Source: Haliclystus octoradiatus
Taxonomy: Eukaryota > Cnidaria > Staurozoa > Stauromedusae > Haliclystidae
DNA: 64,000 nt
Assembly: GCA_916610825.1 (NCBI GenBank)
Contig: CAKAJK010000011.1
Span: 1-64,000, forward strand
Direction: 5' to 3'
Shown: in pieces, positions 11,369 to 21,630 of the stretch
How positions within the stretch are numbered: the first letter of the stretch is position 1
Layout: every line of letters begins with the position of its first letter
Notes under the pieces: model-generated
Told to the model about the DNA's origin: nothing
Seen by the model: the letters and a program-made list of their open reading frames with translations, nothing else
Databases searched by the model: none
Program-made: the position numbers and the translations under genes

Positions 11369-13913
11369 GCTTAAATTTTTTCCCGGATTACTACCTTCCA
11401 TATACTGTCTACATTAAATGATTTTACTATCTTAATTTTAATTTACCAACATTTATCTCTACTAAAATAAGCCGCTCCAAATTTTTTCCGGAATACTGCC
11501 TTCCATTTACTGTCTACGTTAAAAGGATTTTACTCTCTTAATTTTAATTTACCAACATTTATCTCTACTAAAATAAGCCGCTCAAAATTTTTCCCGGAAT
11601 ACCGCCATCCATTTACTGTCTACGTTAATGGATTTTACTCTCTTAATTTTAATTAACTACTACATATCTCCACTAAAAATCAGCCCTAAAAATTTTTCCC
11701 GGAATACTGCCTTCCATTTACTGTCTACCTTGATGATTTTACAATTTTAATATTAATTAACTACTATATATCTCTATTAAAAATAAGTCCTAGAATTTTT
11801 CCCCGAATACTGCCTTCCATTTACTGTCTACATTAAATAATTTTACACTTTTAATTTTGATTAACTACTATTTATTTCTACTAAAAATTAGTTTCCAGGA
11901 ATACTGCTTTCCATTTACTGTCTACCTTAAAGGATTTTACTCTCTTAATTTTAATTTACCAAAATTTATCTCTACCATAATAAGCCGCACAAATTTTTTC
12001 CCGGATTACTACCTTCCATATACTGTCTACATCAAATGATTTTACTCTCTTAATTTTAATTAACTAGTATTTATCTCTACTAAAATAAGCCGCTCCAAAT
12101 TTTTTCCGGAATACTGCCTTCCATTTACTGTCTACGTTAAAGGATTTTACTCTCTTAATTTTAATTTACCAACATTTATCTCTACTAAAATAAGCCGCTC
12201 AAAATTTTTCCCGGAATACCGCCATCCATTTACTGTCTACGTTAATGGATTTTACTCTCTTAATTTTAATTAACTACTATATATCTCCACTAAAAATAAG
12301 CCGCTCAAAATTTTTCCCGGAATACCGCAATCTATTTACTGTCTACGTTAATGGATTTTACTCTCTTAATTTTAATTTACCAAAATTTATCTCTACTATA
12401 ATAAGCCGCACAAATTTTTTCCCGGATTACTGCCTTCCATATACTGTCTACATCAAATGATTTTACTCTCTTAATTTTAATTAACTAGTATTTATCTCTA
12501 CTAAAATAAGCCGCTCCAAATTTTTTCCGGAATACTGCCTTCCATTTACTGTCTACGTTAAAGGATTTTACTCTCTTAATTTTAATTTACCAACATTTAT
12601 CTCTACTAAAATAAGCCGCTCAAAATTTTTCCCGGAATACCGCCATCCATTTACTGTCTACGTTAATGGATTTTACTCTCTTAATTTTAATTAACTACTA
12701 TATATCTCCACTAAAAATAAGCCGCTCAAAATTTTTCCCGGAATACCGCAATCTATTTACTGTCTACGTTAATGGATTTTACTCTCTTAATTTTAATTTA
12801 CCAAAATTTATCTCTACTATAATAAGCCGCACAAATTTTTTCCCGGATTACTGCCTTCCATATACTGTCTACATCAAATGATTTTACTCTCTTAATTTTA
12901 ATTAACTAGTATTTATCTCTACTAAAATAAGCCCTTAAAATTTTTTCCGGAATACTGCCTTCCATTTACTGTCTACGTTAAAGGATTTTACTCTCTTAAT
13001 TTTAATTTACCAACATTTATCTCTACTAAAATAAGCCGCTCAAAATTTTTCCCGGAATACCGCCATCCATTTACTGTCTACGTTAATGGATTTTACTCTC
13101 TTAATTTTAATTAACTACTATATATCTCCACTAAAAATAAGCCGCTCAAAATTTTTCCCGGAATACCGCAATCCATTTACTGTCTACGTTAATGGATTTT
13201 ACTCTCTTAATTTTAATTAACTACTATATATCTCCACTAAAAATAAGCCGCTCAAAATTTTTCCCGGAATACCGCCATCCATTTACTGTCTACGTTAATG
13301 GATTTTACTCTCTTAATTTTAGTTAACTACTATTTATCTGTACTAACATAAGCCCTTAAAATTTTTCCCGGAATACTGCTTTCCATATACTGTCTACGTT
13401 AATGGATTTTACTCTCTTAATTTTAATTAACTACTACATATCTCCACTAAAAATCAGCCCTAAAAATTTTTGCCGGAATACTGCCTTCCATTTACTGTCT
13501 ACCTTGATGATTTTACAATTTTAATATTAATTAACTACTATATATCTCTACTAAAAATAAGTCCTAAAAATTTTTCTCCGAATACTGCCTTCCATTTACT
13601 GTCTACATTAAATAATTTTACACTTTTAATTTTAATTAACTACTATTTATCTCTACTAAAAATTAGTTTCCAGGAATACTGCTTTCCATTTACTGTCTAC
13701 CTTAAAGGATTTTACTCTCTTAATTTTAATTTACCAAAATTTATCTCTACTATAATAAGCCGCACAAAATTTTTGCCGGAATACTGCCTTCCATTTACTG
13801 TCTACGTTAAAGGATTTTACTCTCTTAATTTTAATTAACTACTATTTATCTCTACTAAAATAAGCCGCTCGACATTTTTTAAGGAATACTGCCTTACATT
13901 TACTGTTTGCATA
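11369..13913. repeat. 105 bp minisatellite array 1, with 421 bp higher-order repeat
   Basis: About 24 tandem copies of a ~105 bp monomer with the conserved blocks AATAAGCCGCTC, ATTTTTCCCGGAATACTGCC, TTCCATTTACTGTCTAC and TTTTACTCTCTTAATTTTAA. In the centre the pattern repeats every 421 bp (compare 12245-12460 with 12666-12881), a four-monomer higher-order unit. The edges are more diverged. Open frames of 60-120 codons cross monomers because the stop codons are spaced by the repeat; I do not regard them as genes. Confidence 0.95.
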
Positions 13914-14988
13914 AAATGATTTTATTCTCTTAACTTTAATGTGCTACAATAAAATATCACCGTCGCATGAAATGTGACTGGACAGGATGTCCTATTAGAT
14001 GTATGTTACAATTTTACAAATCTCATAACTTAATTCAAATCACATAAATTAACTCACGTATTTAATAAATCATTATAACAGTTCATTCAAAGCTAATTTC
14101 TTTATCTGCAAGTGAACCAAATAGTAGGTAAACTGCTTCAAACAACTGATGTGCTGCTTCAACGTCCCAATCTTTATAGTGCAAGCGTGTCACCCAATAT
14201 TTATTTTCAGTAAATCATTAGTCAATCAAAACATGTCCTTGCTTTATGATACAGCAATAAAATTCAACATGGACGGAAAATATTTTGAGAAAAATATCTC
14301 ACGCAATTCGTTAAAGAATACTGTTAAAGCCCTTTCTATTACATAATTTTTATACTACAATACTGGTTCAATTTTCATCTTTCGAATGATTAGTGAAGAA
14401 GTTAAACAACTCCTCTTATTTTCATTAATGAATGACTTTCTCTGAATCGTGTTGTAAAAAATTCTAAGCTAATTCTTTCCAGTTCCGTCCACTGTTACGC
14501 CAAGGTCACATATTTTTTACATGTTGCTGTCCCGGATTTCAACATCAAGCATTTACGCCAAAGAGTGACACTAAATTATTTTAACGTAGCTGACAGTACT
14601 GGTTCAACGGACCTAACGGAATTTCGGATGAATTATTTTACATACGGTCACATAATTATAGTGATATAACACGATAATATTACTATATAATACAAATGAA
14701 ATAGTATAGCAATTAAACTTATCATACTGATTAATCACAATAATGACAATATTGATAATTACAATAATAATAGAGATAATATTTTTAATTGTAATTTATT
14801 TACATGCAAAATATAATTTAATTGGAGGTAATATCTATAATGAAATCGGATGTTGGAACTGATATAGAAGCCACTAGCTTCTAAACAATGCTAATAAAAT
14901 AATTTTAATATTTAACCAAATTCTGAAGAATAATCACAATATCTTAAATATAGTTAATTAACTTTCAATTCTATGCCTATAGCATATG
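13914..14988. repeat. Module D1, 1,075 bp direct repeat (partner D2 at 20036-21110)
   Basis: Almost identical to 20036-21110, with a few substitutions and a one-base length change. Both copies start at the end of a 105 bp minisatellite with TGATTTTATTCTCTTAAC and stop at TATAGCATATG. The module contains an inverted copy of the OB-fold gene promoter (14132-14286). No convincing coding region is present; a 65-codon frame at 14149 is the antisense of that promoter copy. Confidence 0.95.
14132..14286 (-). promoter_or_regulatory. Inverted copy of the 15.3 kb promoter, pointing left
   Basis: On the minus strand it matches 15180-15350 closely. The initiator-like ATCAGTTG lies at 14143-14150 (reverse), the TATA-like CTATAAAG at about 14172-14179, and the CCAAT-type element is changed to GATTGAC (14221-14227). 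If active it would transcribe leftwards through minisatellite 1. Confidence 0.6.
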
Positions 14989-15243
14989 CTTATGTAGATC
15001 TCTGAGAATTTAAAATTGTAATTATTTGGATAACAATGTGCGATTTGAAAGTTTCCTCTACATCTCAAAAATAGTTGACTTAATATCCGACAATGTGTTG
15101 GTAGAGTCGACGGAACAGGGTCAAAGCGGACCCGGAAAAGTAAGTTAGCGGTATTGTTTAACGAATTTTGTCAGTTATTTACGCAAAATATTTCCTGTCC
15201 ATGATGAATTTTATTGCTGTATCATAAAGCAAGGGAGCGTTTT

Positions 15244-15330
15244 GATTGGCTAATGATTTACTGTAAATGAATATTGGGTGGCATACTTGCCCTATATAAA
15301 GATCGGGACATTGAAGCAGCATATCAGTTG
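15244..15330 (+). promoter_or_regulatory. Core promoter of the OB-fold gene: CCAAT, TATA, initiator
   Basis: An inverted CCAAT box GATTGGC (15244-15250), TATATAAA (15293-15300) and an initiator TCAGTT (15324-15329) are spaced as in a standard Pol II promoter, with the A of the initiator 33 bases after the TATA start. The start codon of the gene follows about 134 bases downstream. Confidence 0.7.
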
Positions 15331-17726
15331 TTTGAAGCAGTGAAAGAAACAGCACCATCATAATCAGTTACATCTTATCGTATCACTATTCAGAAATCAA
15401 GTTATCAAACTATCAACGTTCAGCATTACATAATTGAAATTGTTAACATATTCGGAATCATGTAAGTACCTTATCATACAACATACCTTTTTTTGCAGTA
15501 CCAATTTTTATTTACTTCTATCTACGTATTGAATAATTGATATATGGAATTGGATACAGATTTAGTTATGCCATAAGTTCAAACTTTAATTGTCAGGCGT
15601 AACATGTGTGTATGTGAAATGAGCTAGATTTTTACGGAGATTTCAAATTTTTATTCAATTTATAGGGACTTGTTTGGATTGAAAGAAAAGGTTGCAGATG
15701 GTAAATTTGCAGAAATTGTGACATTTGCAACGTCCTTAGCGTTTCCAACAAAGACAATGGCACAACTGAAGGAAGCGGGGTATGCTGTTACCAATAGGTG
15801 GAAAATTATGGGTCATGTTGTCCACGTGGTTAAAAAAAATAGAAAGAGGGTACAGACAACAAGTAAAGGTAGCAAAAAGGGAACACCAGCCAGCTATGAC
15901 AGGCTGGTCTACATCAGGTGAGCGTTAATTAGTGAGCCGTTCAAACATCAGTGAACCTTTACCGTCTTGATTAATATCAGTCTCCAATACATTTTTCGTC
16001 ATGCAGTCCAATGTATGCTCTAATTTGAATAAGTGATACTTTCTGATAGTTGTCATGCATGATGTTACCGTGTAATTTACCGAAAATTTAAGTTATGACG
16101 TTATGCTTTTAGTAATTTAATGCTGAACACTTTTATTGCAGAGACAGTGAGGGACAAGCATGTGTTCTATCAATGGATGCACAAGAGGGAAAGTTGGCCC
16201 TTTACTGGCCTGGAAAAACAGTAATTGGGGCCAAGGTGGCAGTTTTACAACCAAAATACGTTGGCAGCATGTATGGCTTACCGAAATTCAAGCCACGTAC
16301 TATATTAGTACATTTAGACTGCAATATAACTGTTCCCCAAGTGGTAAGCGCTGGGATGGCCCAAGGAGGTGGGTTCATCCCCTTTGTACACATTGGGCAC
16401 GTAACACTGTCAGACGTAAGTACATATAAAACTTCAATGCTATAAATGATAGGGTTACAATTAATGCTGTGGGAAAACATAAGGATTACTGTAATTGCAA
16501 CGTTTATTATATGGTTATGACATTTATCCGTGCAAGTATAACCATTTGTCGATTGTGAAGTATATTACATATACTAATTGTTGATTATCTGTTTACTCCG
16601 GTAGGTGTTTGTTCTACCTCTATGTGGCGCGGATCAATGTGACGGAAGTCACACCGTTAATGCAGAAAGAAAATGCTGGGCATTGCTCGGTGGGCCGGCA
16701 GCAAAGGCAAAGCAGGGATTAATGGCCACGGTAGTAACGGAATCGTGGTCGGCCGATTTTACAAGCGTCTCGGCATTGTCGATATTTGTAAAAAGATCTC
16801 ACTTGCAGGTAAGAAATTGAACTGTATGTCACAGGGCAAGGAATTACTGTTTTGAATTTCATGTCATGTTTATTAATTACCCCGGGGGTAACTCCCATTT
16901 GATGGCTATACGGGGACGTGCCACTTTATTTAGGTCCATATTCCTGCTGCGTGAAAACTTTTTGGGTATTTGGGTAACATTTTGGAACCTTTGGGTGTCC
17001 TATTTTTGACTTTTTCCAGAATTTTGAAAAATAATTTGCATCATTTTTGTGTATTTACTTATAATCAATCAACTTGCTAGAGCTTTTTGGGTAGCACTTT
17101 TTAATTTTTTTTAACCCTTTTCCAAAGTGGCACCCCCCGTCCCTGACTAGCTGGAGTTACCCCCCGGGTTGATTACAGATTCTCTTTAATCGCTATTGGT
17201 TGAACTCCTGTTTTATGCAATTTTGATAGGTATAGTTGTACTAAACCTAGACGCAAGATAGGGGAAGATAAATGTCGTAGCAATCACTATCTTTATTGTT
17301 AGTATATATATAAATGCTGATGTTTTGAATGTTTTAGGCTAAAATCGACACAATTGAGTTTGGAAAGGTGGTAGAGGATATCACTGAAAAGATTGAAGTG
17401 GAGTTCAAAATTCTCGGCTGGACACAGCCCACAAACGCACAGGAAGGAGAGGTATGTACGTTTATTAATTGAGCACATTAGAGAAGTACAATGGGTCGTC
17501 AGGTCGAATGTTACGGTTCAAAAAGTCAATGTACATTTCACGTTGCTAATTGCTATTATTCCACTCGGATGATGAAGGCGGTACAACCAATACGGCACAG
17601 ATTGTAGTCTATATATTTGTTTTTGTTATTTAGGTAGCTCATGCCACTCGTTATAATGTTGCCAAGTTGATGTTGAGCGCTGGCGATATTAGTGAGGAAG
17701 AAAAATACCCTGTGTCTCCTGTCTAA
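15326..17726 (+). CDS. Probable OB-fold (RPA-like) single-stranded DNA-binding protein, six exons
   Basis: Exons: ~15326-15461 (5' UTR plus AT of the start codon), 15666-15917, 16142-16415, 16605-16808, 17338-17451, 17634-17726. All introns are GT-AG and the frame stays open, giving about 312 residues starting MDLFGLKEK. The ATG is split by intron 1 (AT|G). Residues ~45-140 look like an OB-fold: a strand around KIMGHVVHVVKK, a basic linker, then YDRLVYIRDSEG, VIGAKVAVLQPKYV and ILVHLDCN. Exon 4 has a possible metal site, CGADQC...H...KC, and may start a second OB-like domain. RPA-like proteins accompany the transposase in some Helitrons, and the gene lies on the same strand ~3.9 kb upstream of a RepHel gene, so a role in binding displaced single strands is plausible. 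The OB-fold call rests on pattern only; the exon structure is much firmer. ATTAAA at 17832 could be the poly(A) signal. Confidence 0.6.
16880..17168. mobile_element. MITE-like element in intron 4 of the OB-fold gene
   Basis: About 290 bp with imperfect terminal inverted repeats of ~45-50 bp: the left end reads CCCCGGGGGTAACTCC then GTGCCACTTT, and the right end is the reverse complement pattern AAAGTGGCAC...GGAGTTACCCCCCGGG. No coding capacity. I cannot fix a target duplication, although TTA/ATTA occurs on both sides. It accounts for much of the unusually long 529 bp intron. Confidence 0.75.
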
Positions 17727-19034
17727 AGAAATCCAACCGGCAGTGGTCCAGCCTCCGATCGAACAGGCTCCAGTGGTCCTGGCTAATCAAATACAATATT
17801 TATATACATCTTTTAATTAGCATACTTACTTATTAAACACAATTTTTATGAATACATTTTAATCAGCCTACTTAACATAATCAGAATATGTAATTATAAT
17901 TATTATGTGACTATGTAATTCAACGGATGTTTTTATTTTATATGATTTTCTTTCATTCCAAAAAATATAATGATTTGAATTAACTCAAAATCCTTCAATT
18001 GAGCAAATTTTTTTTGTTGGTTTTATCTTGATATTTATGAACCGCATTCGAAGACGTACGATATCACGTAGGAGCAGAGGTATGTCTGCATCAGTGAATC
18101 TTTTATCATATGGATAACCAGAAAGAACAATAGCGACCATCTCAAAATTATAAGCATAAACAAGCACACTTGAAATAGAAGAAGCAATATTACTTTTGAG
18201 ATACAATGAGTGTTTTTCTTTTTTCTAAAAGAAAACGAGTTTAAATGAGACATGAGTTGTGGTTTATGAATAGTAGTATATTTTTTTATGAAACAAATTT
18301 TCCATGAAGAAAAAGTACTTAGTTTAGTGGTACATTAATTAATGGGAAAACACAAGTGAATGATGCGTACTGATTTGGATGTTATGCGTACGTTCAATAA
18401 TAATTGCAAATTTAGAATACATACATGTGAATTAAGATACTAAATAGCAGAGCGCTAACCGACTTTAAATTCGATCAGGTGGTTATCAAGAGATTGGACC
18501 CTAACACTAACCCTTGGACGAGTGAAACATATAAATGGAATTGCAATCTGCCTTGATTTTGTGTCAAGTCTCGTTTAGCGAGTTAGCTTGATGAGACAGG
18601 TAAAAAGTAAATGGGCCAACGTATTTGGGTTTATCGTACTGTCAATAATAATAGCAATTAAAATACATACATGTAAATTAAGATACAAAATAGCTAAGCT
18701 TTAATAGTGTGAATAACAATAGGATTCAAGTCCACAGTTGTTATAGATTTGATGTCGATATTGTAGGTGTTATCTTCAGTACGGATTACAAGGAAGACGT
18801 CATTGACTGATTGAGTCACTTTACGCCTAAATAATGCAAAAATATTGAAGAAAATGAAAGAAAATCAGATTCCATGTATTACAGCCGGCATCAGGACAGA
18901 GTATGTGGTTGAAAAAGAGTGGTACATTAATCAATTATGGCCAAACCATAAATTTATATGAATTGGAGAAGGAGATTCCCTCCAAAAAAGTCTGGCCAGT
19001 TATTTTGAATATTTTGAATATTTTGAATCAGTAT
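17727..19034. other. Intergenic AT-rich DNA with a diverged ~75 bp direct repeat
   Basis: After the small gene's 3' UTR there is no supported gene. A segment at about 18374-18450 recurs at about 18634-18710 (shared core AATACATACATGT...ATTAAGATAC). Antisense frames at 17985-18253 overlap each other and lack support. Confidence 0.55.
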
Positions 19035-20035
19035 AAAATAAGCCGCTCAAAATTTTTCCTGGAATACTGCCTTCCATTTACTGTCTACGTTAAATGATTT
19101 TACTCTCTTAATTTTAATTTACGAAAATTTATCTCTACTATAATAAGCCGCACAAAATTTTTCCCGGAATACTGCTTTCCATATACTGTCTACATTAAAT
19201 GATTTTACTCTCTTAATTTTAATATACCAACATTTATCTCTACTAAAATAAGCCGCTCAAAATTTTTTCCCTAATACTGCCTTCCATTTACTGTCTACGT
19301 TAAATGATTTTACTCTCTTAATTTTAATTTACCAAAATTTATCTCTACTATAATAAGCCGCACAAAATTTTTCCAGGAATACTGCTTTCCATATACTGTC
19401 TACATTAAATGATTTTACTATCTTAATTTTAATTTACCAACATTTATCTCTACTAAAATAAGCCGCTCAAAATTTTTGCCGGAATACTGCCTTCCATTTA
19501 CTGTCTACGTTAAATGATTTTACTCTCTTAATTTTAATTTACCAACATTTATCTCTACTAAAATAAGCCGCTCAAAATTTTTCCAGGAATACTGCTTTCC
19601 ATATACTGTCTACATTAAATGATTTTACTATCTTAATTTTAATTTACCAACATTTATCTCTACTAAAATAAGCCGCTCAAAATTTTTGCCGGAATACTGC
19701 CTTCCATTTACTGTCTACGTTAAATGATTTTACTCTCTTAATTTTAATTTACCAACATTTATCTCTACTAAAATAAGCCGCACAAAATTTTTCCAGGAAT
19801 ACTGCTTTCCATATACTGTCTACATTAAATGATTTTACTATCTTAATTTTAATTTACCAACATTTATCTCTACTAAAATAAGCCGCTCAAAATTTTTGCC
19901 GGAATACTGCCTTCCATTTACTGTCTACGTTAAATGATTTTACTCTCTTAATTTTAATTTACCAACATTTATCTCTACCAAAATAAGCCGCTCAAAATTT
20001 TTCCACGAATACTGCTTTCCATATACTGTCTACAC
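19035..20035. repeat. 105 bp minisatellite array 2, with 210 bp dimer period
   Basis: About 9.5 monomers of the same 105 bp family as array 1. Here two monomer types alternate (TTGCCGGAATACTGCCTTCCATT and TTCCAGGAATACTGCTTTCCATA), giving a 210 bp higher-order unit visible at 19461, 19671 and 19881. It joins directly to module D2. Confidence 0.95.
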
Positions 20036-21110
20036 TAAATGATTTTATTCTCTTAACTTTAATGTGCTACAATAAAATATCACCGTCGCATGAAATGTGA
20101 CTGGACAGGATGTCCTATTAGATGTATGTTACAATTTTACAAATCTCATAACTTAATTCAAATCACATAAATTAACTCACGTATTTAATAAATCATTATA
20201 ACAGTTCATTCAAAGCTAATTTCTTTATCTGCAAGTGAACCAAATAGTAGGTAAACTGCTTCAAACAACTGATGTGCTGCTTCAACGTCCCAATCTTTAT
20301 AGGGCAAGCGTGTCACCCAATATTTATTTTCAGTAAATCATTTGTCAATCAAACATGTCCTTGCTTTATGATACAGCAATAAAATTCAACATGGACGGAA
20401 AATATTTTGAGAAAAACAACTCACGCAATTCGTTAAAGAATACTGTTAAAGCCCTTTCTATTACATAATTTTTATACTACAATACTGATTCAATTTTCAT
20501 CTTTCGAATGATTAGTGAAGAAGTTAAACCACTCCTCTTATTTTCATTAATGAATGAGTTTCTCTAAATCGTGTTGTAAAAAATTCTAAGCTAATTCTTT
20601 CCAGTTCCGTCCACTGTTACGCCAAGGTCACATATTTTTTACATGTTGCTGTCCCGGATTTCAACATCAAGCATTTACGCCAAAGAGTAACACCAAATTA
20701 TTTTAACGTAGCTGACAGTACTGGCTCAACGGACCTAACGGAATTTCGGATGAATTATTTTAAATACGGTCACATAATTATAGTGATATAACACGATAAT
20801 ATTACTATATAATACAAATGAAATAGTATAGCAATTAAACTTATCATACTGATTAATCACAATAATGACAATATTGATAATTACAATAATAATAGAGATA
20901 ATATTTTTAATTGTAATTTATTTACATGCAAAATATAATTTAATTGGAGGTAATATCTAAAATGAAATCGGATGTTGGAACTGATATAGAAGTCACTAGC
21001 TTCTAAACAATGCTAATAAAATAATTTTAATATTTAACCAAATTCTGAAGAATAATCACAATATCTTAAATATAGTTAATTAACTTTCAATTCTATGCCT
21101 ATAGCATATG
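20036..21110. repeat. Module D2, 1,075 bp direct repeat of D1
   Basis: Second copy of 13914-14988, again just downstream of a 105 bp minisatellite. It ends about 520 bases upstream of the RepHel start codon, as D1 ends about 340 bases upstream of the OB-fold gene start. It carries its own inverted promoter copy at about 20255-20408, which keeps the initiator and a TATA-like CTATAAAG. Confidence 0.95.
20255..20408 (-). promoter_or_regulatory. Second inverted copy of the promoter
   Basis: Part of D2 and almost the same as 14132-14286. It would point leftwards into minisatellite 2. Activity cannot be judged from sequence. Confidence 0.55.
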
Positions 21111-21443
21111 TTCATTTTATATCTAGTTTACAATCATAAAGTTTATCATACCATTTTCTGTATGTTAACTAACGTGTGCTTTTAAGGAAATAAAATACAT
21201 TCATCAATCCATTCAAATAATAAGGAATCAGATTAAAATACTCATTAACATTTGCAAATAAATATAAAATAATGATATAAAATTTATTATTAAAATTTTA
21301 AATAATTTGTAATCACCATAGCAACACCGATGTTGGCATTCATCATACAATACATCTCAACCTGTTGCACTTTCACACCGTCAAGGTTCCTGTGATGTTG
21401 TTTTGTTGCCCTGATTTACTGCTATATTGTGCGTCTGCATTGT

Positions 21444-21630
21444 GATTGGTCAGATTGTAGAAATACGTTTGTTATATTTATCACCCTTCGACTTTCTCTC
21501 TGGCATACTCTCCTTGTTTTTTAGTTTTTAATAATATCCGAAGAAGACAGTCACAGAATAATCTTGTATTAAATATACCTATAAGTTGTTTCATGTATTT
21601 AAGGATTTGCCTTTTATCAAAATAAATATG
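21444..21630 (+). promoter_or_regulatory. Candidate promoter and 5' UTR of the RepHel gene
   Basis: An inverted CCAAT-type box GATTGGT (21444-21450) is followed by a weak TATA-like GTTATATTTA (21471-21480) and then ~150 bases to ATG at 21628-21630, which is immediately followed by a GTATGT donor. The box resembles the OB-fold gene promoter but the TATA is poor. Confidence 0.4.

Noticed and set aside
12245..12881. 71-codon frames repeated at 421 bp spacing
   Set aside because: They are a by-product of the 105 bp minisatellite; low-complexity translation and no splice or start context.
14149..14346. 65-codon ORF in D1 and its minus-strand counterpart at 15179-15361
   Set aside because: These are the two strands of the promoter block and its inverted copy, not protein genes.
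18440..18500. tRNA-like stretch (GCAGAGCGCTAACCG and a TTCGATC B-box-like site)
   Set aside because: No cloverleaf could be closed and no acceptor stem was found; at most a tRNA-derived SINE scrap.
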